From Spirochaetes bacterium GWE1_32_154 (GTDB lineage Bacteria; Spirochaetota; GWE2-31-10), in assembly GCA_001829315.1 (NCBI GenBank), contig MIAY01000015.1, forward strand, positions 1 through 44,268: a stretch of DNA of 44,268 bases, written 5' to 3'. The notes beneath the pieces are model-generated. The model made no database searches and was not told where the DNA came from. It saw only the letters and a list, made by a program, of their open reading frames with translations. Both the position numbers and the translations under genes were made by a program. Below are positions 15,111 to 24,900 of the stretch, piece by piece; position 1 is the first letter of the stretch; each line of letters opens with the position of its first letter.

Positions 15111-15867
15111 CTTTTTTTTGTTGTATAAGGATTTTGATATACGCAAAACCGCCATCGAAATACCGTCTCCACAACCTGCCGGGTTCCTGCAAAATCCTAT
15201 ACATCCATTCCAATCTCATTTTCTGTATAATGACCGGTGCTCTTTTTTTATTTCCTGAATGAAAATCAAATGCTGCACCAACACCGGCAATAACCGGAAC
15301 CTTAATATCGTGCTTATTTCGTGCAATCCACCATTCCTGTTTCGGACAGCCGAATGAAACCCAGAGAATATCGGGTTTTACTTTATTGATCATATCAATT
15401 ATTTTTTTATCCTCATCAGCCGTGAAATCACCAAAAGGTGGGGAGTAAAAACCTTTAACAACCAGGCCTGGATATGATGCCGTAAAATTTTCTGACATTT
15501 TCTCTGCAACACCTTCTGCTGCTCCAAGAAAAAAATGAGTATACTGTTTTACACAGGAGATTTCTATGATATGCGCCATCAAATCAGGCCCCGTTACTCT
15601 TTCTTTCAAAGGGGTGCCAAGATACCGTGCCCCATAGATTATAGAATATCCGTCCGGGATTGTAAGAAAACTACTATTCAAATCATTATAACTGAGATCT
15701 TTATAATGAGCGACTTTATTTAAAATATCCTGGTTTGCAACAAGTAATAATTCACCACCTGAAACTCCGTCATACGATTTGATTTGAGCTTCAACACAAT
15801 CGGCAGCCTCAAGTAACGTTACATTATGAAACAGAACACCACCGATATTAATTCTGCAATCATTCAT
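15100..15867 (-). CDS. WecG/TagA/CpsF-family glycosyltransferase (GT26), 255 aa
   Basis: The family adds a sugar (N-acetylmannosamine or its acid) to a lipid-linked carrier in surface polysaccharide assembly at the inner face of the membrane. Family blocks are visible: LVANQDILNKV, TIPDGYSIIYGARYLG (catalytic Asp in the PDG motif), ERVTGPDLM, FFLGAAEGVAEKM, SFGCPKQEWWIARN, GVGAAFDFHSGNKKRAP and LEWMYRILQEPGRLWRRY. Length is normal. Its end overlaps the convergent MEMO-like gene by 11 bases and its start overlaps proA by 4 bases (ATGA), so it is transcribed with proA. The sugar donor and polymer are not known. Confidence 0.9.
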   Translation of the reverse strand: MNDCRINIGGVLFHNVTLLEAADCVEAQIKSYDGVSGGELLLVANQDILNKVAHYKDLSYNDLNSSFLTIPDGYSIIYGARYLGTPLKERVTGPDLMAHIIEISCVKQYTHFFLGAAEGVAEKMSENFTASYPGLVVKGFYSPPFGDFTADEDKKIIDMINKVKPDILWVSFGCPKQEWWIARNKHDIKVPVIAGVGAAFDFHSGNKKRAPVIIQKMRLEWMYRILQEPGRLWRRYFDGGFAYIKILIQQKKVNK

Positions 15868-17150
15868 TTTACGTCCAGTTTAGTATGTTTAAATTTCTTT
15901 GCGTTACTTCCTGAATAGTCTGCAACGATATGAGCGTTACCTTCTAAGATATATTTGTATATTATTAACCCCTCCAGACCAACCGGTCCCCGTGCATGAA
16001 ATTTATTGGTACTTACGCCAACTTCTGCACCCATTCCATAACGGAAACCATCAGCAAATCGTGTTGAACAATTAACTACAACTGAAGATGTATCAACAAA
16101 TGTTTCAAAATACCGTTTACTCTCAGCATTTTCCGTAATTATACCATCAGTATGACCTGATCCGTAGGTATTTATATGAGTTACAGCCTCTTCGATACTA
16201 TCAACAATTTTTATTGATATAATATAATCCAGATATTCAGTTTTCCAGTCAGTTTCTGTTGCCGGAATAACATCTGAAATGATTTTTTGTGTCCGCTCAC
16301 ATCCTCTGATTTCCACCTTTTTTTCACGCAGAGCTGCAACTACAGGTTTTAATGCTTTTTCTGCAATATTTGCATGAACCAATAACGTTTCTGTGGCATT
16401 ACAAACCGCTACATACTGCGTTTTTGAATCTACAACAACTTTTATTGCAGTATCAATATCAGCGAATTGATCAATATATTGATGACATATCCCGTCTGCA
16501 TGACCTAAAACAGGAATAGAGCTTTTTTTTTGTATATATTGAACAAATTCATTAGAACCTCTGGGTATAATGAGATTTATATATTTGTTAAATTTTAAAA
16601 TTTCGCTAACAGCTTCCCGTGACTCAATAAGTAACACAGTATCAGTAAATCGCGAATCAAATGCAGTCAGAGTTTGGATGATAATATCGGCTAATACCTT
16701 GTTTGTATTCATAGCCTCACTGCCACCTTTTAGAACAACACAATTACCCGATTTAACACAAAGGCTTGCTATTTGTACAAGGGCATCAGGGCGCGATTCA
16801 AATATAACACCGATAACACCGATTGGCACTGATATTTTATTGAGAATAAGTCCGTCATCAAGTAATAAAGAAGACAGTTTTTTATGTACTGGATCTTCAA
16901 GTTTCACTAAACCGTATATTCCGTCAATAACACCATCAATTTTTTCAGAATCAAATAATAAACGTTTCAAAATCGGCTGACTTAAATCTTTTCCGTTGTG
17001 AAGATCTTTTTCATTTGCTTCAATAATCAATTTTCTATTTGAATCAAGACTTTTTGCTATTTCTAATAAAGCATTATTTTTTAATTCACCGGGGATAGCG
17101 GCTAACCCGCATGAAGCTAATTTCATTTTAAACAACTTTTCTTCAATCAT
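15864..17150 (-). CDS. proA: Gamma-glutamyl phosphate reductase ProA, 428 aa
   Basis: ProA reduces gamma-glutamyl phosphate to glutamate semialdehyde with NADPH, the second step of proline synthesis. The aldehyde-dehydrogenase fold is complete: VPIGVIGVIFESRPDALVQIASL, GNCVVLKGGSEA, LIIPRGSNEFV, the catalytic Cys250 in VAVCNATETLLVH, and the C-terminal DTSSVVVNCSTRFADGFRYGMGAEVGVST...ARGPVGLEGL. GGAGG lies eight bases before the ATG. No proB is seen nearby. It is first in a two-gene unit with the GT26 gene; the pairing appears accidental rather than functional. Confidence 0.95.
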   Translation of the reverse strand: MIEEKLFKMKLASCGLAAIPGELKNNALLEIAKSLDSNRKLIIEANEKDLHNGKDLSQPILKRLLFDSEKIDGVIDGIYGLVKLEDPVHKKLSSLLLDDGLILNKISVPIGVIGVIFESRPDALVQIASLCVKSGNCVVLKGGSEAMNTNKVLADIIIQTLTAFDSRFTDTVLLIESREAVSEILKFNKYINLIIPRGSNEFVQYIQKKSSIPVLGHADGICHQYIDQFADIDTAIKVVVDSKTQYVAVCNATETLLVHANIAEKALKPVVAALREKKVEIRGCERTQKIISDVIPATETDWKTEYLDYIISIKIVDSIEEAVTHINTYGSGHTDGIITENAESKRYFETFVDTSSVVVNCSTRFADGFRYGMGAEVGVSTNKFHARGPVGLEGLIIYKYILEGNAHIVADYSGSNAKKFKHTKLDVK

Positions 17151-17183
17151 AATAAACCTCCGGTAAAACCAATTTCTAAAATT

Positions 17184-17210
17184 ACTATACTAAAAATTGG
17201 ATTGTGTAAA
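17184..17210 (-). promoter_or_regulatory. Possible proA promoter
   Basis: On the minus strand TTTACA (17205-17210) and TATAGT (17184-17189) are separated by 15 bases, 34 bases before the proA ATG. The spacing is short, so confidence is modest. Confidence 0.4.
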
Positions 17211-17271
17211 GAGCTTATAGCAAAAATACACTTTTTTTCATCAAGTACTCTTGATTTTTGCAAGAGCCTCA
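17211..17271. repeat. Palindromic intergenic repeat, copy 2
   Basis: On the minus strand this starts GAGGCTCTTGCAAAAATCAA and ends near TATTTTTGCTATAAGCTC, an imperfect long hairpin upstream of proA. The first 30 bases closely match 43677-43706. The rest of the 17151-17492 gap shows nothing I can name beyond AT-rich sequence. Confidence 0.6.
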
Positions 17272-17492
17272 ACTATTTAAAGATACTGATAACAGATGAA
17301 ATCGTAATAAATTGATACGTGTTTGAAAGAAAAAATAATAGCACAAGTTGCTTCTTGATTCCGGAACTAATATCAATCTTTGGAGAAAAAAAAGTTCAAT
17401 TTTAACACCTGTTTTTTCGAAAATGGTGACAAAACAGCATCAAGCTTTATCAGTTTTATGAGATTCCTTCTTAATAAGAAGTTGTTTTGAAA

Positions 17493-17690
17493 TTAACTCA
17501 ATCTTTTCAGCACTTCTTCCAGTGGTTCACCTCCAATACCCCAATTTTCTATAGGAAATTCTTTAATTAAAACAGTAAAAGATGTTTGAGGAATTTTCGT
17601 TATTTCTGACGCAGTCTTAGTTAATGTTCTAATAAGTTCGTTTTTATTTTCTTTTGTAAGTTTTGCGGCCTCAATAATTATATTTGGCAT
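17493..17690 (-). CDS. 4-oxalocrotonate tautomerase-family protein, 65 aa
   Basis: This small tautomerase superfamily protein has the catalytic Pro as residue 2 (Pro1 after Met removal: MPNIIIEAAKLTKENKNEL), the helix KNELIRTLTKTASEI, and strands FTVLIKEFPIENWGIGG. The NWGIGG end matches the active 4-OT dimer-hexamer family; the Arg11 of the model enzyme is not obvious. Such enzymes tautomerise enol/keto acids; the natural substrate here is unknown. It is divergent from a MarR gene and transcribed from a near-consensus promoter that lies inside a palindromic operator. It is thus probably repressed by that MarR protein. Confidence 0.9.
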   Translation of the reverse strand: MPNIIIEAAKLTKENKNELIRTLTKTASEITKIPQTSFTVLIKEFPIENWGIGGEPLEEVLKRLS

Positions 17691-17754
17691 TTTCTCACTT
17701 CCTTCAAAATTATTTAGATTACCTATTCATTCAATAAATAGTATCCATGGAAAC

Positions 17755-17783
17755 AATGTAGTATTAATTAGTTTCCTTGTCAA
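17755..17783 (-). promoter_or_regulatory. Promoter of the tautomerase gene
   Basis: On the minus strand a perfect TTGACA (17778-17783) is followed after 17 bases by TACATT (17755-17760), about 65 bases before the start codon. The -35 box is embedded in the right arm and spacer of the 17762-17793 palindrome. Confidence 0.75.
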
Positions 17784-17793
17784 CTAATTAATA
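17762..17793. promoter_or_regulatory. Palindromic operator, probably for the MarR regulator
   Basis: Perfect 12-base arms TATTAATTAGTT (17762-17773) and AACTAATTAATA (17782-17793) are separated by 8 bases. They lie between the divergent tautomerase and marR genes and over the tautomerase promoter. The inner TAGTT..GTCAACTA resembles sites of MarR/MhqR-type repressors. Binding is inferred. Confidence 0.65.
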
Positions 17794-17862
17794 AATCGAA
17801 CTTGCTGTTGATACTATTTTGTGATAAATTACAAAGACCTTTTAAAAAACAGGGAAAAAATA

Positions 17863-18309
17863 ATGAATAAAAAGGAATTAGCGCCGTTAATAATCGGTAA
17901 ACTACTTAATATTGGCGGGATGTTACAAAAAAAAGGTAATAAGTTACTTCTGCCTTTTAATTTAAATCAACAACAGTTCTCAATACTTTTTTCAATTGAA
18001 CAGAAAAAAAAAGTAAATCAGAAAAATATGATAAATAAACTGGTTTTAGAAAAAGCACACGTATCTAAAGTTGTTAAAAAATTATACAATATGGGTTTGA
18101 TAGACATTGAAACTTCTTCTGAAGATAAACGCTCATCCTGGTTATCGATAACAAAAAAAGGACAAGACACACTGGAAAAATGTAAAGAGTACATAGAAAA
18201 ATGGAATGAAGAGTGGGTAAGTGAGATTGATAAAGATCAACTTTATGTATTACTTGATAGTTTAACAAATCTACAAAATATATTTAAAAACCAGATTGAA
18301 AATAAGTAA
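17863..18309 (+). CDS. MarR-family transcriptional regulator, 148 aa
   Basis: A winged-helix regulator: helix 1-2 region (LAPLIIGKLLNIGGMLQKKGNKLL), DNA-binding helices (LNQQQFSILFSIEQKKKVNQKNMINKLVLEKAHVSKVVKKLYNMGLI), the wing (DIETSSEDKRSSWLSITKKGQDTLEKC) and a C-terminal dimer helix. The DKR motif of the wing is present. I choose the ATG at 17863 (AGGG eight bases upstream) over the in-frame GTG at 17821, which has no binding site. It probably represses the divergent tautomerase gene and itself through the palindrome at 17762-17793. A palindromic repeat follows the stop. Confidence 0.88.
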   Translation: MNKKELAPLIIGKLLNIGGMLQKKGNKLLLPFNLNQQQFSILFSIEQKKKVNQKNMINKLVLEKAHVSKVVKKLYNMGLIDIETSSEDKRSSWLSITKKGQDTLEKCKEYIEKWNEEWVSEIDKDQLYVLLDSLTNLQNIFKNQIENK

Positions 18310-18348
18310 AAATTACAGTCATTATGATACTTTAATTAAATTTATAAT

Positions 18349-18421
18349 GAGACTCATGCAAAAATTCGAGATAAAAAAAGAATACTTTTTTATAAAAAAG
18401 AGTATTTTTGCATGAGGCTCT
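18349..18421. repeat. Palindromic intergenic repeat, copy 3
   Basis: Arms at 18349-18365 (GAGACTCATGCAAAAAT) and 18404-18421 (ATTTTTGCATGAGGCTCT) flank an AT-rich centre. It lies after the marR gene and could end its transcript. This is one of the most complete members of the family. Confidence 0.7.
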
Positions 18422-18422
18422 A

Positions 18423-18452
18423 TTGATTTTTATTTTTAATAAATGATATAAT
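18423..18452 (+). promoter_or_regulatory. Promoter of the SH3b-protein gene
   Basis: TTGATT (18423-18428) is followed after 18 bases by a perfect TATAAT (18447-18452), 41 bases before the ATG at 18494. Confidence 0.65.
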
Positions 18453-18493
18453 GAAATATTAATGATGCCTGTTAAAAATGAAATGGAGTCAAT

Positions 18494-19192
18494 ATGAACA
18501 AACTGCTATGTGTACTACTATTTGTAGTATTAACAACCTTTACCATACATCCAAAATCAAAATACTACATTTCACTCTTAGAAGGTTTGCGATTACGAAA
18601 TTCCCCTGCGATAAAATCAAAAATTATAAGAAAACTCGATCAGGGTGAAGTTGTTCAATTCATCACATTCGGGAAAACAGAAGTTCTTGATAACATTACA
18701 GGTAACTGGATAAAAGTAAGAACAACCAGTAAAGAAACAGGATGGGTTTTTGGCGGATATCTTAACCGGTTTCTTTCCATAGAAAGCCCGTCCGGGTATT
18801 GCGTGTCGTATCCTGAGAAATGGACATTACGGGAAGAAACAAATAATCAGGTTGTGTACCTTCAAGTTGCCAGTTATACAGGAAATGATGAAATAGCACC
18901 CGGTGAGGAAGTATCTGCGGATCAGGTGAAAATTGAAGCATTTATTTTTGACAATATTGACAAAAACGCAATAGACTGGGCTCGTTCATTAGAATATATT
19001 TATGACATCAAAGAAAATCCGAATGCAGAAAGCGGATGTGTTATAGGGGTAAGCAAACACAAATACAAAACAGTTGAACATACAATATTTGTTAAAAACA
19101 GAAAAGGTGTTGTAATAAATTATTATCCGCCGGACAGTATATACAAAAAAGCAGCAGAAAATATTATTAATTCGTTTACTCTTGCTGATTAA
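18494..19192 (+). CDS. Exported SH3b-domain protein, 232 aa
   Basis: A signal peptide (residues 1-20, LLCVLLFVVLTTFTI) is followed by a bacterial SH3 domain at about 25-95 (LLEGLRLRNSPAIKSKIIRKLDQGEVVQFI...GNWIKVRTTSKETGWVFGGYL). SH3b domains of this kind usually bind peptidoglycan or mediate envelope interactions. The C-terminal 130 residues (YCVSYPEKWTLREE...VINYYPPDSIYKKAAENIINSF) look like the soluble beta-sandwich found after such domains in lipid- or wall-associated proteins. GGAG lies before the ATG. It stands alone between marR and the reductase gene. Role unknown. Confidence 0.78.
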   Translation: MNKLLCVLLFVVLTTFTIHPKSKYYISLLEGLRLRNSPAIKSKIIRKLDQGEVVQFITFGKTEVLDNITGNWIKVRTTSKETGWVFGGYLNRFLSIESPSGYCVSYPEKWTLREETNNQVVYLQVASYTGNDEIAPGEEVSADQVKIEAFIFDNIDKNAIDWARSLEYIYDIKENPNAESGCVIGVSKHKYKTVEHTIFVKNRKGVVINYYPPDSIYKKAAENIINSFTLAD

Positions 19193-19210
19193 ATATTTTT
19201 ATATTATACT
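19182..19210 (+). promoter_or_regulatory. Promoter of the CoA-disulfide reductase gene
   Basis: TTGCTG (19182-19187) is followed after 17 bases by TATACT (19205-19210). It overlaps the end of the preceding gene and lies 25 bases upstream of the ATG at 19235, which has AAGGAGA before it. Confidence 0.6.
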
Positions 19211-19234
19211 ATTAGAATATATAAGGAGATAATC

Positions 19235-21727
19235 ATGGCAAGAATACTGATTATTGGAGGAGTTGCCGGTGGAGCTACAACTGCTGCAAGACTGAGAAGA
19301 ATTGATGAAAAATCAGAAATAATTCTTTTTGAAAGAGGAGAACATATTTCGTATGCTAATTGTGGTTTACCATATTATATTGGCGGTGTAATAAGCGAAA
19401 GATCAAATCTTTTTTTACAAACACCCGAAGGTTTTAAAGCAAAATTTAATATTGATGTGCGAATAAACAGTGAAGTTACCGCAATAGACAGAAAAAACAA
19501 AGAAGTTGAAGTGTTATCATTAAAAACGGGTAATAAATCAAAAGAAAAATATGATACAATTGTTTTATCGCCCGGTGCGTATCCGGTTAGACCGCCAATT
19601 AAAGGTGTTGAAAACTCAAGGATTTTTACATTACGAAATGTAACTGACACTGATAAAGTGCATGATTTTATCAAAGATCAACGGCCTAAAAGTGCAATAG
19701 TTATCGGAGCCGGTTTTATAGGGTTGGAAATGGCCGAAAACCTTGCCCATAAAGGTTTACAGGTTACCGTTATTGAAATGGCACCCCAAGTAATGGCTGT
19801 TATAGATTATGACATGGCTTGTATTGTTCATCAGCATATAATGACAAAAGATGTTCAGTTACTTTTAAATGATGGTGTTACCGAATTTACCCCGTACGGA
19901 ACGGGAATTACTGTTACAACTACAAGTGGTAAAAAAATTGATACCGATCTGGTAATCATGTCAATCGGTGTTAAACCTGAAATTAAACTGGCAAAAGATG
20001 CCGGTTTGGAAATAGGCAACTTTGGTGGTATTTCAGTAAATGACTATATGCAGACAAGTGATCCTGATATTTATGCACTTGGTGATGCAGTTGAAGTCTA
20101 TAATCCTATTATCAATAAAAAGATTCTTGTGCCATTGGCAGGGCCTGCAAATAAACAGGGAAGAATTGTTGCAAATAATATTGTTTATGGTAATAAAGAA
20201 AAATATAATGGTTCTATTGCAACTGCCATTGCAAAAGTTTTTGATTTGACCGTAGCATCTACCGGTGCTTCTCAGAAAATGCTTGACCGTGAGAAAATCC
20301 CGTATGAATATACAATTGTTCATTCAAATTCTCATGCCGGTTATTATCCCGGAGCGGTTCGTGTTTCTATAAAACTGATCTACTCAAAAGAAACTGGTGT
20401 AATTCTCGGTGCTCAGGCAGTGGGGTATGATGGAGTTGACAAGCGAATTGATGTAATTTCAGTATATGTTCAAAATAAACTGAAGATTGCAGACCTGATG
20501 GAATTTGAAAATGCTTATGCACCGCCTTTTTCATCGGCTAAAGACCCTTCTAATATTGCTGCATTTGCCGCATCAAATTGCTTGGCAGGTGATGTTAAAG
20601 TAATTTCTGCCGGAGAATTATCAGCTAATAAAGAAGCGTTATTACTTGATGTCAGAAATAAAATGGAAATTGAAGCATCGGGAACTATTGCCGGTTCAAT
20701 TAATATTGCATTTGAAGATATAAGAGAAAGATTATCTGAACTGCCTAAAAATCGAAAAATAATTACTTTTTGTGCAATTGGAGCAAGAGGCTACTTTGTT
20801 GCAAAAATACTTACACAAAATGGATTTACAGAAGTATATAATCTGATCGGCGGTTATGAAACATATAAAAATATTAATGCACATCAGACAAATGCAGGTA
20901 TTTTTGATAATGCTTATACAGCAAAAAATTCAGTTGCGCAAATCAGTGTTGTTGACGACAACTATAGAGAAATAAGCGTTAATGCTTGCGGGCTATCATG
21001 TCCCGGTCCGATTATGAAGCTAAAAACTGAAATAGAAAAACTTTCTGACGGTGAAAAATTAAAAATATCAGCGACCGATCCGGGTTTTTACAAGGATGTT
21101 GAATCATGGTGTAATGTCACCGGTAATTGTCTTGTTTCAAGAACAAACGATAAAGGTGTTATTACTGCAAATATCCAGAAGAGTTCAGGTCTTAAAGATG
21201 ATTTTACCTCGGCACCGGTTGCCGGACAAATGCAAACAGGTTTTCAAAAAGATTTAACAAAAAACAAAACGATCATTGTTTTCAGTGATGACTTTGATAA
21301 AGCATTAGCCTCATTTGTTATCGCCAATGGAGCTGTGGCTATGGGGAAAAAAGTTTCAATATTCTTCACATTCTGGGGGCTTAATGTCATTAAAAAACAT
21401 AAAAAACCACGAGTAAAAAAAGGTATTATGGGAATAATGTTTGGCATGATGTTGCCAAAATCAAGTAAGAAACTGACTTTATCAAAAATGAATATGTTTG
21501 GTATGGGGACTGCTATGATGAGAGCAATTATGAAATCACAAAATGTCACTTCACTTGAAGACATGGTTAAGGCTGCAATGGACAGCGGTGTTGAAATGAT
21601 TGCCTGTCAGATGTCTATGGATGTTATGGGTGTAAAAAAAGAAGAACTTCTTGAAGGAGTTAACATTGGCGGTGTTGCTAATTATTTAGAACGGGCTGAT
21701 AGTGCGAATGTCAATTTGTTTATATAG
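19235..21727 (+). CDS. CoA-disulfide reductase/rhodanese/TusA/DsrE fusion, 830 aa
   Basis: This is a multi-domain sulfur-handling enzyme. Residues 1-445 are a pyridine-nucleotide disulfide reductase of the CoADR type: FAD motif ILIIGGVAGGATTAARLRR, single redox Cys43 in SYANCGLPYYIGG, NADH-binding VIGAGFIGLEMAENL, and a C-terminal dimer domain. Residues about 455-550 form a rhodanese domain with active-loop Cys in TFCAIGARGY. Residues 575-650 are TusA-like (NACGLSCPGPIMKL, CPGP motif). Residues 670-830 form a DsrE/F-like domain with conserved Cys in IACQMSMDVMG. It should be cytoplasmic, passing persulfide sulfur between domains and reducing CoA or persulfides. The native substrate is an inference. 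Confidence 0.92.
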   Translation: MARILIIGGVAGGATTAARLRRIDEKSEIILFERGEHISYANCGLPYYIGGVISERSNLFLQTPEGFKAKFNIDVRINSEVTAIDRKNKEVEVLSLKTGNKSKEKYDTIVLSPGAYPVRPPIKGVENSRIFTLRNVTDTDKVHDFIKDQRPKSAIVIGAGFIGLEMAENLAHKGLQVTVIEMAPQVMAVIDYDMACIVHQHIMTKDVQLLLNDGVTEFTPYGTGITVTTTSGKKIDTDLVIMSIGVKPEIKLAKDAGLEIGNFGGISVNDYMQTSDPDIYALGDAVEVYNPIINKKILVPLAGPANKQGRIVANNIVYGNKEKYNGSIATAIAKVFDLTVASTGASQKMLDREKIPYEYTIVHSNSHAGYYPGAVRVSIKLIYSKETGVILGAQAVGYDGVDKRIDVISVYVQNKLKIADLMEFENAYAPPFSSAKDPSNIAAFAASNCLAGDVKVISAGELSANKEALLLDVRNKMEIEASGTIAGSINIAFEDIRERLSELPKNRKIITFCAIGARGYFVAKILTQNGFTEVYNLIGGYETYKNINAHQTNAGIFDNAYTAKNSVAQISVVDDNYREISVNACGLSCPGPIMKLKTEIEKLSDGEKLKISATDPGFYKDVESWCNVTGNCLVSRTNDKGVITANIQKSSGLKDDFTSAPVAGQMQTGFQKDLTKNKTIIVFSDDFDKALASFVIANGAVAMGKKVSIFFTFWGLNVIKKHKKPRVKKGIMGIMFGMMLPKSSKKLTLSKMNMFGMGTAMMRAIMKSQNVTSLEDMVKAAMDSGVEMIACQMSMDVMGVKKEELLEGVNIGGVANYLERADSANVNLFI

Positions 21728-21740
21728 AGCTTCTTGCAAG
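21725..21740. repeat. Palindromic intergenic repeat, partial copy 4
   Basis: TAGAGCTTCTTGCAAG immediately follows the reductase stop codon. Its TAGAGCTTCTTGCAA is the exact complement of the right end of the 43675-43796 copy, so it is a half element. Confidence 0.5.
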
Positions 21741-21774
21741 AGTTTCTTTAATTTTTTCTCTGCAATGTTTCTAT

Positions 21775-21804
21775 AAAAAAAGTCATGCTTGCATGACTTT
21801 TTTT
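21775..21804. terminator. Bidirectional rho-independent terminator
   Basis: AAAAAAAGTCAT, loop GCTTGC, then ATGACTTTTTTT: a 12-base stem with A and T runs on either side. It lies between the reductase and the HDOD gene. Confidence 0.85.
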
Positions 21805-21944
21805 ATATCTTATTAGTAATAATATATGATATAATAAAGAAAACAAAAATCAGCTTAATACGGGAAGTTGCTTTTCGTTTCTTTCATTATTCACATTTTG
21901 TAAATCCGTAAAATTAAATTTTCACAAAAAGAGGATAAATCATT

Positions 21945-24900
21945 GTGGATCAATTTGAAGATTTCAATAAACAAATATTTTCAACGTGCATTGAGAATTT
22001 AAAAGTAAGAAATTCAAGTGCTCAATACAAAGCAAAATATTCAGATTTAAATTCTCTCCTGCTAAAAACGATCAATAAAGAATTCCTTACAAACTATACT
22101 AGTAAAATAAAAAACACATCGAGTATATACAATCAGTTTCTGACAAAAGATGAGTTAAAGTCACTCAGTATGGAAATAGTAAAACTCGAATTTATCTTTA
22201 TTGCATTTATTAATGACGCAAAAAACATTACTTTTGATATAGTATCAATATGGATTGATATTCTCATTTTACAATTATTCATAGCAAAAATATCAATTAC
22301 AGATCAGGGATATTTTGAGATTTACTTCACAACAGCTGATTCTATTTTCAAATTTATAGAAAATAAAAATGAAAATCCATTTATAATCAGTGATGAACAG
22401 TTAATTACACTGAAACGAATCTATTATTTAGCCAATCATGAATATTATTTCAAATTAACCAATGAATATTACAACGATTTACTTAAACTTATTAATCAGG
22501 ATATATATTATTCAAAAAGTAAATCAATCGAAGAATTGATAACGGTATTAAACCACAGGGCATCAATACTTAATGATTTTTATGAATATCACATCGAGAA
22601 TATGGATGAATTTTTTGACAAAAATATTTTCCAGAAACTATCAGTAGATTTTAAACTTTTAATATCCAAATATCTTTATAAAAAAACAAAAAATTCTGAC
22701 ATTCTTAAATTATCATTAAAAAATATTTTAGATATTGAAATCAGATTTGTAAAACGAAAATTGTTCAATAAAGAAGTAATAGATTTACAGCTCAAGAAAA
22801 AAATTCTTTATTATTCATACATAATTCTTAATTCTTTCAATAACAATTATCACAACATCAATGCATTGTTTACGTTAACTGACTTTTCAAAACTTAATGA
22901 AGAAAGATTGATTGAGGAAGTAAAAAATATAATTATACACACATCGATAGAGACTAATAAACCAATTATTGATGTTATTTATATAATCTATCTTTTTTTA
23001 TCATTATTTCCTGAGTACGTAAAACATTCTTTATTTTTGTATAAATTTATTATGCAACAAATCAGTCCGATTTACTCAAATAGAAGACAAAATATTATTC
23101 TTGCTTTCAGTATTATCAGATTTATATCGGATACCGCTAAAATTGAGAATGAAGTTTTAAAAATAAAAAAAAGTATTGAATGTGATTCTGTAATCGGTTT
23201 AATTACGTTGTACAATTGTCATGTTGAATCATTACATTCTATTAGTAAAGAGAAAATCTCATCACTTAAAATCAGTAATGTAACGATTTCATTACAGAAA
23301 AAAATATCTCATCTTAATAACTTTGTTGATACAAGCATACTCAATTTTAAAAATGAAATAAATAAGAAACCTGATTATAAAATCAGATGTGAATATATTG
23401 ATATTTTCCGTACAGAATTAACTAATATTATTAAAATACTGTCAAACGCCAATCTGGTAACAAATATTTCGCAATATTATTCTGATGTTATCGATAATTA
23501 TACCAAAGAAAATGAATTAGATTTTCGTGAGGATTTTATTAATAAATCAACACTTTTAAAAATGTCATTATTTGATATTAACCCGTTAAACCTTGCACTT
23601 GCGATTTTATTTTTCAAAATCGGTAAATTAAAACTTATTATAACGCATGAAAATCCTGCACGCCTGGGTTTGAAAAAAACCTTTGTCAGCACTATGGAAC
23701 GGGAGGAAATTGCAAAATATCTTGATTATTCACCCGATTTAATTCCCACTACAGACAACAGTATTGACTGGGGTAACGTTAAAGATATTATTAGAAATAT
23801 TAGAAATCCTGCAGTAACTACCGGAAGTGTCGTAAGACCCGAATCAAGGATTTTAAAAGTAATCTCAGCAATTCTTAATAAATTAACCAGAACGAACAGT
23901 GATATCAATAAAATTTTTCCTTCCTTGTATGAAGAGTCGTACTTACCGACAAAACGAGCATGGGATTTAGATCCCATATTAATTCATTATTTTAATATTT
24001 TCTTTACCGGGCAAGGTGTCTTGAAATTTTATAATGAACATTCAGGCAGTGAATTAAGCGTTGTTTTCCAGCTCATTAAATATCCGCCCTTAACAGAAAA
24101 AACAAATAGTTTTATCAAAGATTTAGTTAATACCATTGAATATGACCAGATGAATATTTTGCAGGAATTTAATGATATGATTAAGGATAATGAAATACAG
24201 CTTAATACTGAAAACGGTAAGAAAAATTTTACCATAACCGACGCAACTCTTGCTATCAGTCGCAAAAGGTCAATATCTTTTGAGTCTTCATACTTGAGTG
24301 ACGATGATATTCTCTATCTATATTCAATTATCCAAATATATTGTAACACTCTTGGTAAAAGCTCATATTTTCTTGCAATTAAATATGCGTTTGGTGAATT
24401 ACTCAAAAATGCAAATAAAGCCAATCTTATCCGTGCACATTTTCATTTTAAAAATATCGATATTGATTCTAAATATCTTATTGGTATAAGTTCATACGAT
24501 GAAGCGTTAAAATCAAGAAAAGCAGAATATTGTGAGTATGTAAAAAAATCGGATATGAAAATAAAAATCAGATTTCATAATGATAATGAAGATTTTATTA
24601 TATCAATAATAAATAATTACAAAATCCATGATGAAGAAACAGATGCAATCACCGATAACATTTCAACGGGAAGGAAACTTACTAATCTATCGTTATTGTA
24701 TAAAAATCATTTGCTGGATTCTAAAACAAACGATGAAGGTTTAGTTGTGGCTGTATTACTTCTTAAAAAAATCGGCTTGAAAAATGGCGGTCTTAAAGTT
24801 AATATTGGTAAAGAAGAAACAAAATTTTCTATTACCGTTCCGCTTGTGACTCTTTCAGAAACAGATGACATTACAATTTCAGAAGAAATTATCAAAGAGA

